Below, one piece after another: positions 52,831 through 59,794 of a stretch of DNA of 59,794 nt; the stretch's first letter is position 1, and every line of letters starts with the position of its first letter. Origin of the DNA: an uncultured Cryomorphaceae bacterium (GTDB lineage Bacteria > Bacteroidota > Bacteroidia > Flavobacteriales > Schleiferiaceae); the NCBI GenBank assembly GCA_913043005.1, contig CAJWKU010000010.1, positions 1-59,794 on the forward strand, in the 5' to 3' direction. Position numbers and translations under genes: made by a program. Under the pieces are notes generated by a model. The model saw only the letters and a program-made list of their open reading frames with translations, was not told the DNA's origin and ran no database searches.

Positions 52831-55800
52831 ATATTTCAATTTTATCACGAAGGTAAAGCAGCATCGTTTTCGGCAGTGAACCTAAAGTTGGTTCTAACTC
52901 CTTTGCGTAATCTTTTATTTTAATCCCATATTTTTCATTGTATTCTCCGGTTTTGTAATCAACTACAACCCAAGATTCATCTCGACACTTTACAAGCCTA
53001 TCGGGACGGTAGATCCCCTTTCCAGGAACAATTAGTGGTCTTTCCGAATATATCTGATTCGCTTCAAATAATTCCTTAAGTCTTGGATCTGTCAAAACTT
53101 TATTAACTCGATTAAAAATAAAATCATATTCTTCTTTATTCCAAAGAAATTCCTTCTGAGTAATGTCCATGGCTTTAGATAAGTCTTGAGGATTGCGAAT
53201 TCTCTCTAGCACTCGATGTACTGAATTACCAATTCTCTGTTCAGGGCCCAAATCATTTTTTTTAGCAAGTCTTACTCGGTCTGTCCAGTCTTTACTGAAA
53301 TTCGTTTCTAATTTAAATGAAGCATCGGTGATTTTTCTCTGCGGCTTCGATGGCCACTTACCAATAATAAGTTCATCATCAAAATTATATTTTTCTTTCA
53401 ATTGAGATATGATGATATCACCATATGTAGATGGTGTTAAATATATAGTTAGCCCATCTTTAGCTCTCGTAAAAGCTACATATAATAAGTTCATATCATC
53501 AAAAATTCTTTCTTCTGTAGAACCTATTGAGCGTTTTACATATTCAGGATGAACGTTTTCCATAGCTGACTTTAATACAGGAAACTTATTAAAGGATTTT
53601 AAAGAAAGCAATGTAGAAGGAGGCGAATCCTGATCTAAACCAAAAATCGAATCATACTTTATATTGAACCAGATTTTTTCGTCATTTTTTACTGGGAAAG
53701 ATGTGAATGGTACAAATACCAGAGGAAATTCGAGTCCCTTTGACTTATGAATGGTCATTACATTAATCGCATCAATCCCTTCAGTAGAGGATAAGCTCCA
53801 TTTATTTTTGTTTCTTGAATATTCCAAAAGAAAAGCATTTATGTAATTCCCCTTTTTTCTTGAAAAATCATGAAGTTTATCTAGCAATGAAAGAACAAAT
53901 GGATCGGGATTCACATCTATTTTTAAAGCGCGAACGATATACTCGCCTAATTCATAAAGGCTCAGTTGCCTTGCAATATGGATATTAAACCCTGGTAATA
54001 TTTCTTTCAACAAAATATTAAACTCATGTGCCTTTCCGTCTGAAATACGCTCTCCGCAACGATGTAATAGTTCTATATTAATTTTCCAAATTCCAGCCTC
54101 ATGAATTGAGAGTAATAATTCCCATTGTCTCGATTTTTCATTTGGTAAGGCCATCCATTCCATTAGAGCGATAACCGATAAAACATATTTAGAGCCCGAA
54201 AGAGAAAGTAACTCCGGGGAAATTATATTTATTGATTCTTTTGCCATCTTTTGAGCAACCTCTCTTCCCTCTTTTTTAGTCCTTACTAATATTGCCATAT
54301 CACTAAGAAGCCAATTCTCTTGCAAGGCTATATTAATATCTCGAACAAGCATTTCCAGTTGGTTCGATAATTTATCGGATCCATATATTACTGGAGATAT
54401 TCTAGCATGAACTCTTCCTCCGTCTGGACCTTTTGGTTCTTGATATGAATCTAAATATGCCTTGCCATGGATTTCGCTTGGAAATTCTTTCGCCTGCGCT
54501 ATTCCTGAAAATAAATCATTATTAAACTCTACAATATTTCTTCTACTCCTCCAATTTTCAGAAAGCTTAATATGCTCAGTTCGTCCCTCTAAAGAGGGTA
54601 AATAATTATTAGGAGCACTTTTCAATTCTGATCTGGAAATTAGATTGAGAAATTCTTCAGCATTTGAACCTCTCCACCTGTAAATCGATTGCTTGGCGTC
54701 TCCTACTATCATGGCACTGCCATTATTTGTTCCATCTGAAATCCCATTTTCTAATAAAGGCCATAAATTTTTCCATTGCAATTGTGATGTATCCTGAGCT
54801 TCATCAATGAAAAAATGACTATATCGGTCTCCTATTCTTTCGAAAATATAAGCCGCTGGTTGAGAATTTAATTCATCATTAATTAATTGATTGAACTTCC
54901 ATAAGGGTTGAATATTAGACTCCTCAAAAATTGATTCCAATTTTTTTGATAGCTCTGCTAATACCGATGTTGTTCGATCGTTTCTTCTAATCTCATTCAA
55001 TAAAATTGCCTTAGCGCTTATATCCTGTATTCTGAGCAATTGGATCTTAATCTCTTCCAAAGCTTCAACATAAACTATTATCTCTTTTGAAAATTTTTTT
55101 TTGATGATTTTTCCAGGGTCGTATGTTATTTCCAACAAGCTCTTACTAAGAACCCAACCATTGGGGTCATCAAGATTTAATCGGTTCATCAACTTGACCC
55201 ACCAGTCATAGTGAGAAATGAATTCATCTGGTATTTGATTGAAAATATTTGAAATAGTAAGGCTTATGTCATGCGATATTTCCTGAAAATGCTTTTCAAG
55301 TTTTCTTAATGATCCTTGGGCCTCTTTATGTTGTTTTAGAGACCATTTATTAAGGCTTTTCAGGGCATTAATAGAATTCTCTTTTGTTAATTGCTGCGAC
55401 ATTTCAAGTAACGCGGGGAATATATCAGCATTTTTCTCATTATCAACATTTGACTTTGCAAATTGAACTAAAAGTTCAGTCAAAGAGGGTTGTTTCCCAA
55501 TGTCTTGAAGTAGCCTGTTTACTGCCAAATCTAAAAGAACGTCCTGTTCAATTTCTACTTCAAATTTCCCGGGAAGACCCAACTCTATTGCAAATGTGCG
55601 AACCAACCGATACGTAAACTGGTCTAATGTCCCAATTGCAATTGAACCATAGTCATGAAGCATCTCTTGAAGTACCATTCGAGACCTATGAGCAAGTTCA
55701 TTTTTCGAAATTCCTAAAATATCTTTTATTGTTGTAGCTATATCCGAAGAAGTCCCAAGTTTTGGGTTTTCAGAGAATTCCTTGAGTGTTTCCAGGATTC

Positions 55801-55987
55801 TTCTTTTCATCTCATTGGCGGCTTTATTAGTAAATGTTAAAGCCAATATTGATGAGAATTTTTTCGGGTTATTTATGTCACTTAGAGCTGTAGCAATATA
55901 TTCGGCAACAAGCCGATATGTTTTTCCAGCTCCAGCGCTTGCGCTAAAAACAGAAACCGATGCTTTACGCAATTCTAAGCCACCCAT
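52820..55987 (-). CDS. UvrD-family helicase-nuclease, AddA-like
   Basis: Probable catalytic subunit of an AddAB-type double-strand break processing complex. It has 1055 residues. The helicase N-terminus carries Walker [10 protein letters not shown] (15-23), [15 protein letters not shown] (Walker B), [13 protein letters not shown], and [18 protein letters not shown] RecB-like nuclease closes the protein: Asp996, then Asp1010-Tyr-Lys1012 in VVVDYKTG. Its AddB-like partner is at 27063-29807, not adjacent. A TATCTTTA box ends four bases before the ATG. Confidence 0.88.
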   Translation of the reverse strand: MGGLELRKASVSVFSASAGAGKTYRLVAEYIATALSDINNPKKFSSILALTFTNKAANEMKRRILETLKEFSENPKLGTSSDIATTIKDILGISKNELAHRSRMVLQEMLHDYGSIAIGTLDQFTYRLVRTFAIELGLPGKFEVEIEQDVLLDLAVNRLLQDIGKQPSLTELLVQFAKSNVDNEKNADIFPALLEMSQQLTKENSINALKSLNKWSLKQHKEAQGSLRKLEKHFQEISHDISLTISNIFNQIPDEFISHYDWWVKLMNRLNLDDPNGWVLSKSLLEITYDPGKIIKKKFSKEIIVYVEALEEIKIQLLRIQDISAKAILLNEIRRNDRTTSVLAELSKKLESIFEESNIQPLWKFNQLINDELNSQPAAYIFERIGDRYSHFFIDEAQDTSQLQWKNLWPLLENGISDGTNNGSAMIVGDAKQSIYRWRGSNAEEFLNLISRSELKSAPNNYLPSLEGRTEHIKLSENWRSRRNIVEFNNDLFSGIAQAKEFPSEIHGKAYLDSYQEPKGPDGGRVHARISPVIYGSDKLSNQLEMLVRDINIALQENWLLSDMAILVRTKKEGREVAQKMAKESINIISPELLSLSGSKYVLSVIALMEWMALPNEKSRQWELLLSIHEAGIWKINIELLHRCGERISDGKAHEFNILLKEILPGFNIHIARQLSLYELGEYIVRALKIDVNPDPFVLSLLDKLHDFSRKKGNYINAFLLEYSRNKNKWSLSSTEGIDAINVMTIHKSKGLEFPLVFVPFTSFPVKNDEKIWFNIKYDSIFGLDQDSPPSTLLSLKSFNKFPVLKSAMENVHPEYVKRSIGSTEERIFDDMNLLYVAFTRAKDGLTIYLTPSTYGDIIISQLKEKYNFDDELIIGKWPSKPQRKITDASFKLETNFSKDWTDRVRLAKKNDLGPEQRIGNSVHRVLERIRNPQDLSKAMDITQKEFLWNKEEYDFIFNRVNKVLTDPRLKELFEANQIYSERPLIVPGKGIYRPDRLVKCRDESWVVVDYKTGEYNEKYGIKIKDYAKELEPTLGSLPKTMLLYLRDKIEIYEN
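52848..52855 (-). promoter_or_regulatory. candidate -7 box of kbl inside the helicase gene
   Basis: On the minus strand TACCTTCG ends 17 bases before the kbl ATG at 52830. It matches TAnnTTTG apart from one position and lies in the last codons of the upstream gene. Confidence 0.38.
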
Positions 55988-55991
55988 AGTT

Positions 55992-55999
55992 TAAAGATA
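55992..55999 (-). promoter_or_regulatory. candidate -7 box of the AddA-like gene, 4 bases before the ATG
   Basis: On the minus strand TATCTTTA differs from TAnnTTTG only in the last base and ends four bases before the ATG at 55987. Confidence 0.42.
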
Positions 56000-56059
56000 A
56001 CCAAGCTCCACGATGGTTTTGTACCTTTATGTCACAATCATTTTAAAATATATACAAAA

Positions 56060-56662
56060 ATGTTTACGCTCCCCAATCTTCCTTTCGCATATAGTGCACT
56101 TGAACCACATATAGATGCTCTAACAATGGAAATTCATCATTCCAAGCATCATCAGGCATATATTAATAAAGTCAATGCCGCAATTGATGGTACAGCTTTG
56201 GCAGAAAAATCAATTGAAGAGCTAATAGTGCAAAACAGCGATACCCCTGCAGTACGTAATAATGGAGGAGGTCATTTTAATCACTCATTATTTTGGACAA
56301 TTTTAAGTCCTAATGGAGGTGGTTCTCCAACAGGAGAACTATCGGATGCAATAAATGCTTCATTCGGCTCTCTTTCGGAATTTAAAACTGCCTTTTCAAA
56401 TGCTGCAGCAACCAGATTTGGATCAGGATGGGCTTGGCTTTGTGTTCAATCAGGAGGTCGCCTAGAAGTATGCAGTACTGCTAACCAAGATAATCCTTTG
56501 ATGCCAAATGTTGGTTGCGAAGGATCGCCTATTTTAGGATTAGATGTATGGGAACATGCGTATTATTTGAAATATCAGAATCGTCGACCAGATTATGTTA
56601 ATGCCTTTTTTGAAGTCATTAATTGGGACGAGGTTTCAAGACTATATTCTGAAAATAAATGA
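56060..56662 (+). CDS. sodA: superoxide dismutase, Mn/Fe family
   Basis: Converts superoxide to oxygen and peroxide in the cytoplasm. Metal ligands fit His26 in MEIHHSKHH, the His in [11 protein letters not shown], and Asp/His in [18 protein letters not shown]. The [10 protein letters not shown] context is more Mn-like than Fe-like, though cambialistic use is possible. It has 200 residues and no signal peptide. A TACCTTTA box at 56022-56029 may be its promoter, leaving a leader of about 25 bases. A terminator follows. Confidence 0.95.
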   Translation: MFTLPNLPFAYSALEPHIDALTMEIHHSKHHQAYINKVNAAIDGTALAEKSIEELIVQNSDTPAVRNNGGGHFNHSLFWTILSPNGGGSPTGELSDAINASFGSLSEFKTAFSNAAATRFGSGWAWLCVQSGGRLEVCSTANQDNPLMPNVGCEGSPILGLDVWEHAYYLKYQNRRPDYVNAFFEVINWDEVSRLYSENK

Positions 56663-56695
56663 GGAAATAAAACTTTATTTCCAATTTTTTTATTT

Positions 56696-56726
56696 AAAGC
56701 CCCTGGTATTGATCCGGGGGCTTTTT
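56696..56726. terminator. bidirectional terminator between sodA and lpxH
   Basis: Stem AAAGCCCC (56696-56703) and GGGGCTTT (56717-56724), with a T-run continuing to 56726 and A-rich sequence before. Additional GG/CC pairing is possible in the loop. The minus-strand lpxH stop adjoins it. Confidence 0.9.
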
Positions 56727-57491
56727 CTATCTATGTAAAACCGCTCCGGTTTTTTCCGAAAAAGAAGCCCAAGTATTGTGGTTGATCCAATCCCCTAGAT
56801 TAATAAATTGCTTGCCATTTGGTAGTTCTTCTGCCATAGGAAAATGTCGGTGCCCAAAAACCCATGTGTCAATTTCAAGCTCTTCTGATTTCATTAAAGC
56901 ATATTGGTAAAGAAGCTCTTTCTCCTTTGGTAATTGAATTATGTCCTTCCCCCCAGTTCTAGCTCTTGAATTATTCGATAGCCATGATGCTAAGCCTATT
57001 CCCAAGTCGGGATGAATTAAGCGATACGCCCACTGAAATGGCTTGAATAGAAATACCTTTTTCAAAATCTTGTATCCATAGTCTCCCGGACCTAATCCAT
57101 CTCCATGGCCGATATAAAAACGATGCTTATTCCAGGAGTGAATAACAGGCTTATGACACACTTCAAATCCTATTTCCTCTACTAAATATTCCCTAACCCA
57201 AAGATCATGGTTCCCCGGGAAAAAATAGAGTTTTATGCCAGAGTCAGAAATATCTGCCAGTTTTCCTAAAATTCGAACAAACCCTTTTGGCACAGCATAT
57301 TTATATTCAAACCAAAAATCAAATAGGTCACCAACAATATAGATTGCTTGAGCATCAAGCTTGATTTTATCCAGCCAATTGCAAAACAAACGCTCTCTTT
57401 TCAATGATGATTGAAGATTTGGAGCTCCTAAATGCAAGTCACTTGCAAAATAGATTTGTTTACCTGGGTCGAGATTGTAATAGCTTACCAT
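56727..57491 (-). CDS. lpxH: UDP-2,3-diacylglucosamine diphosphatase
   Basis: Hydrolyses UDP-2,3-diacylglucosamine to lipid X in lipid A synthesis. Calcineurin-like metal-binding motifs are in order: DLHLGA, GDLFDFWFEY, GNHDLW, HGDGLGPGDYG, and FGHRHFP. It has 254 residues from ATG 57491; an in-frame TTG at 57500 lies within the promoter box and is unlikely. A perfect TATCTTTG box ends six bases before the ATG. Confidence 0.93.
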   Translation of the reverse strand: MVSYYNLDPGKQIYFASDLHLGAPNLQSSLKRERLFCNWLDKIKLDAQAIYIVGDLFDFWFEYKYAVPKGFVRILGKLADISDSGIKLYFFPGNHDLWVREYLVEEIGFEVCHKPVIHSWNKHRFYIGHGDGLGPGDYGYKILKKVFLFKPFQWAYRLIHPDLGIGLASWLSNNSRARTGGKDIIQLPKEKELLYQYALMKSEELEIDTWVFGHRHFPMAEELPNGKQFINLGDWINHNTWASFSEKTGAVLHR

Positions 57492-57497
57492 ACAAGA

Positions 57498-57505
57498 CAA
57501 AGATA
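57498..57505 (-). promoter_or_regulatory. -7 promoter box of lpxH, 6 bases before the ATG
   Basis: On the minus strand TATCTTTG is an exact TAnnTTTG match that ends six bases before the ATG at 57491. Confidence 0.52.
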
Positions 57506-57554
57506 GTAGCCTTATCCTAGTCCATAAACTTCAAATTCAAAGAGTTTGATATTA

Positions 57555-57574
57555 AAGTTAGGAATGTCTAACTT
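57555..57574. promoter_or_regulatory. DtxR/MntR-like inverted repeat upstream of the ZIP transporter
   Basis: Perfect 7-bp arms AAGTTAG (57555-57561) and CTAACTT (57568-57574) have a 6-base spacer. The core TTAGGaatgtCTAA resembles the TTAGG/CTAA boxes of DtxR/IdeR regulators. The site overlaps a possible -33 TTG (57573-57575) of the metal-transporter gene that starts at 57608. Confidence 0.48.
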
Positions 57575-57607
57575 GTCATTGTTTTTAATCTTATAAATAA
57601 AATCTAC

Positions 57608-58417
57608 ATGGAGCAGTTCGCATCTGAAAATCCTGTTCTCCTAGCGCTAATGGCCACGACATTCACATGGCTTCTTACCGCATTGGGTGCAGCCCTAGTG
57701 TTTTTATTCAAAGAGATGCCAAGAAAATGGCTTGATGGAATGCTAGGGTTTACTGGAGGGGTTATGATAGCTGCGAGCTATTGGAGCTTGCTTGCCCCTT
57801 CGATAGAACTATCGGAAAACTTAGGATATATACCATGGTTGCCTCCTGCAATTGGATTTTTCTGTGGAGCCATGTTTCTTTTTGGTTTAGACAAACTTAT
57901 CCCGCATCTCCATATTAATTTCAATAAAGAAGAAGCAGAAGGAGTAAAAACAGATTGGAAATCAACTACTTTATTAGTGCTAGCGATAACAATCCATAAT
58001 ATTCCCGAAGGCCTTGCTGTAGGTGTGGCATTTGGAGCATTTGCTGCTGGAATTGATGGTGCAACACTCGGTGCTGCAATAGCATTGACTATAGGTATTG
58101 GAATTCAAAACTTCCCCGAAGGTATAGCCGTTAGTTTTCCTCTACGCCGCAAGGGAGTTTCGAGATTTAAAAGTTTCTGGTATGGGCAATTAAGTGCAAT
58201 TGTTGAACCGATAGCTGGTGTTCTTGGTGCTGTTGCCGTATTCTACATGCAACCGATGTTACCATTTGCATTGGCATTTGCAGCCGGAGCTATGATTTAT
58301 GTGGTTATCGAAGAAGTGATTCCCGAAACACAACGGGATAGATATACTGATGTTGCAGCATTAGGCTTTATCGCTGGTTTTATTGTGATGATGTGTCTTG
58401 ATGTAGGGCTAGGTTAA
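57608..58417 (+). CDS. ZIP-family metal transporter
   Basis: Inner-membrane uptake of divalent metals such as Zn, Fe or Mn. Helix 4 carries HNIPEGLAVGVAFG and helix 5 QNFPEGIAVSFPL, the HNxPEG motifs of the ZupT/GufA group. About eight membrane segments are visible in 269 residues. The loop HLHINFNKEEAEG between helices 3 and 4 has histidines that may bind metal. A DtxR-like box upstream suggests metal-responsive control. It converges on rseP with six bases between stop codons. Confidence 0.93.
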   Translation: MEQFASENPVLLALMATTFTWLLTALGAALVFLFKEMPRKWLDGMLGFTGGVMIAASYWSLLAPSIELSENLGYIPWLPPAIGFFCGAMFLFGLDKLIPHLHINFNKEEAEGVKTDWKSTTLLVLAITIHNIPEGLAVGVAFGAFAAGIDGATLGAAIALTIGIGIQNFPEGIAVSFPLRRKGVSRFKSFWYGQLSAIVEPIAGVLGAVAVFYMQPMLPFALAFAAGAMIYVVIEEVIPETQRDRYTDVAALGFIAGFIVMMCLDVGLG

Positions 58418-58423
58418 TCGAAA

Positions 58424-59740
58424 CTACTGGAAAAGCTTATAAATATCGTTTCCGTTTACCAGTAAGAATAATCCAAAAAGGAGATAAAATCCAATCATTT
58501 GGGCGGTCTCCATAACTTTAGTCGACGGAACTTTACCCGTAATCATTTCAATTAAGACAAAGACCACATGCCCTCCATCAAGAGCCGGAATAGGTAAAAT
58601 ATTCAAAAACCCAAGTGCAAGGCTCAAAAACGCTGTAAACCCCCAGAAATACTGCCAATCCCATCCAGTTGGATATTGCTGAAGTATTGCAATGAACCCT
58701 CCTGCTTCTTTATACGCTCCAGTTTTAGGTTGAAATATGAGTTTTACCTGACGTATATAAAAACCCAATTTAGTCACTCCTTGATTCCATCCTTCTTTGA
58801 TGGCTCCGAAACCACTATACTTGACGGTTGTTAGGGGAAATAATTCTGATAAATTACGTTTGTAATAAACCCCCATCTGGCCATTGTCTCCAATGCTAAA
58901 AGTATACGATAGTTTACTGTCCGCTCTAAGAACTCCAATAGTTACTTCTTCCCCAGCAAAATTTGGAATTTCACTTATATATTGATCAAAATATGGCATG
59001 CTCTGACCGTTCAAAGAAATAATTTTATCTCCAGGAAGAATACCTGCTTTTTCTGCAGGCGATTCTTCCACAAAAGCTTTGACAAAATAAGGGATTCTTG
59101 GTGTCATCCATGGAGCTTTAGACTCTATTGCTTTTGCCACAAAATCAGTAGTTATCGGTAGGGTTATGATTTTATTTTCTCGAGATATTTGCATCGTTGA
59201 ACCTGAACCTAAAAGCATTTCAATACTTATGTCAGAAAATCGATCCAAATTATTTCCATCGATAGCAATTATTCTGTCCCCTGTTTCTAAGCCTAGTTCA
59301 CGCCCCAACTCATTGACCCAAATACCATCTTTTAAGCTTTCATTAGAGACATAAGTATCTCCATAGTAGGCCATCATTCCAGAGTATATAACTATCGCAA
59401 CAATAAAATTAACTGTGACACCACCCAAAAGAATGATTAGCCTCTGCCATGCAGGTTTAGAGCGAAATTCGTAAGGCTCAGGGGGCTTGGACATTTGGTC
59501 CTTATCCATTGATTCGTCAACCATACCTGAAATTTTTACATATCCTCCTAGAGGAAGCCAGCCAATGCCGACTTCGGTTCCCCTTATTTTAGTTTTAACT
59601 AATGAAAACCACGGATCAAAAAAGAGATAGAACTTTTCGACCCTAGTTTTAAAGGCAATGGCAGGAATAAAATGGCCTAGTTCGTGAAGAACAATCAATA
59701 AGGAAAGGCCAAGAATAAATTGAAGAATTTGTATAATCAT
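58424..59740 (-). CDS. rseP: site-2 zinc metalloprotease
   Basis: Intramembrane protease that cleaves anti-sigma factors or other membrane proteins. The zinc-binding HELGH is at residues 19-23 of the first membrane segment, and the second half-site is LNILPIPALDGGH near the C-terminus. Two PDZ-like regions lie between (one with SPAEKAGILPGDKIISLNG). It has 438 residues from ATG 59740 (MIIQILQF). An earlier in-frame TTG at 59764 would make an unusual basic start. A TACCTTCG box ends 13 bases before the ATG. Confidence 0.94.
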   Translation of the reverse strand: MIIQILQFILGLSLLIVLHELGHFIPAIAFKTRVEKFYLFFDPWFSLVKTKIRGTEVGIGWLPLGGYVKISGMVDESMDKDQMSKPPEPYEFRSKPAWQRLIILLGGVTVNFIVAIVIYSGMMAYYGDTYVSNESLKDGIWVNELGRELGLETGDRIIAIDGNNLDRFSDISIEMLLGSGSTMQISRENKIITLPITTDFVAKAIESKAPWMTPRIPYFVKAFVEESPAEKAGILPGDKIISLNGQSMPYFDQYISEIPNFAGEEVTIGVLRADSKLSYTFSIGDNGQMGVYYKRNLSELFPLTTVKYSGFGAIKEGWNQGVTKLGFYIRQVKLIFQPKTGAYKEAGGFIAILQQYPTGWDWQYFWGFTAFLSLALGFLNILPIPALDGGHVVFVLIEMITGKVPSTKVMETAQMIGFYLLFGLFLLVNGNDIYKLFQ

Positions 59741-59753
59741 AATAAAAGTGCGA

Positions 59754-59761
59754 CGAAGGTA
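59754..59761 (-). promoter_or_regulatory. candidate -7 box of rseP
   Basis: On the minus strand TACCTTCG, one base off TAnnTTTG, ends 13 bases before the ATG at 59740. The same octamer precedes the PLP-enzyme and kbl genes. Confidence 0.4.
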
Positions 59762-59794
59762 CAATGCCTTCTTAACTTCGGCAATACAATGAAG

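Noticed and set aside
59741-59793. Extension of rseP upstream, or the tail of a preceding minus-strand gene
   Set aside because: A frame ending in TGA at 59737-59739 is open to the edge but encodes nothing recognisable, and a promoter box lies in it; the window ends too soon to decide.
1-59794. CRISPR arrays, insertion sequences, integrases, phage genes, tRNA and rRNA genes
   Set aside because: I looked for regular direct repeats, transposase motifs and structured RNA genes; gaps between genes are too short and no such sequence was seen.

Overview
The window looks like chromosomal DNA from a marine, proteorhodopsin-bearing member of the Bacteroidota, most likely Flavobacteriales. The signs are: low GC; a cell-surface protein with the C-terminal sorting domain of the type IX secretion system; the conserved pairs and runs asnS-rpoN, yicC-gmk-nadD and pdxA-yceD-rpmF-accB-accC; promoter boxes of the Bacteroidota type (TAnnTTTG) in place of the usual -10; and almost no Shine-Dalgarno sequences. 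I see no rRNA, tRNA, CRISPR array, insertion sequence or phage gene. Coding density is very high, and only one gap exceeds 300 bases (20634-21007).

Layout. 1-3202: ABC transporter with two FtsX/MacB-type permeases and a LolD-like ATPase. 3221-10283 (minus): uvrC, the surface protein, rpoN and asnS. 10465-17110: a TetR regulator leading a complete tripartite RND efflux operon, with a perfect 26-bp inverted repeat at its promoter. 17190-19769: a shortened dxs facing trpS, stop codon against stop codon. 19854-21757: an unrecognised membrane protein divergent from a green-type, Met-tuned proton-pumping proteorhodopsin; the spacer carries a palindrome and a long inverted repeat around the likely promoter. 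21819-24171 (minus): lipoprotein, KtrA/TrkA-type potassium channel subunit and a PLP enzyme of Cys/Met metabolism. 24229-29807: gluQ, yicC, gmk, nadD and an AddB-like nuclease. 29818-37710: ribE, an M17 aminopeptidase, pdxA, yceD, rpmF, accB, accC, an acyltransferase, gatC and a stomatin-like protein. 37776-39743: a multidrug-type MFS exporter, an NfeD-like protein and a cold-shock protein.

39804-51630 is a maltose/alpha-glucan locus. A sucrose/maltose-type MFS symporter and a Nudix-winged-helix regulator lie on the minus strand. Divergent from them is a seven-gene run: pfkA, gapA, a BadF-type sugar kinase, beta-phosphoglucomutase, GH65 maltose phosphorylase and two GH13 lipoproteins. Together these would cut alpha-glucan outside the cytoplasm, import maltose, phosphorolyse it, and feed glucose and beta-glucose-1-phosphate into glycolysis. 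No SusC/SusD pair is present. 51631-59740: kbl, an AddA-like helicase-nuclease, superoxide dismutase, lpxH, a ZIP metal transporter with a DtxR-like box, and the site-2 protease rseP.

The most striking pattern crosses gene boundaries. Many transcription-unit-leading genes have a TAnnTTTG-like box ending only 4-9 bases before the start codon, and in seven cases exactly 4 bases before it. If these boxes are the -7 promoter elements, those mRNAs are leaderless or nearly so.
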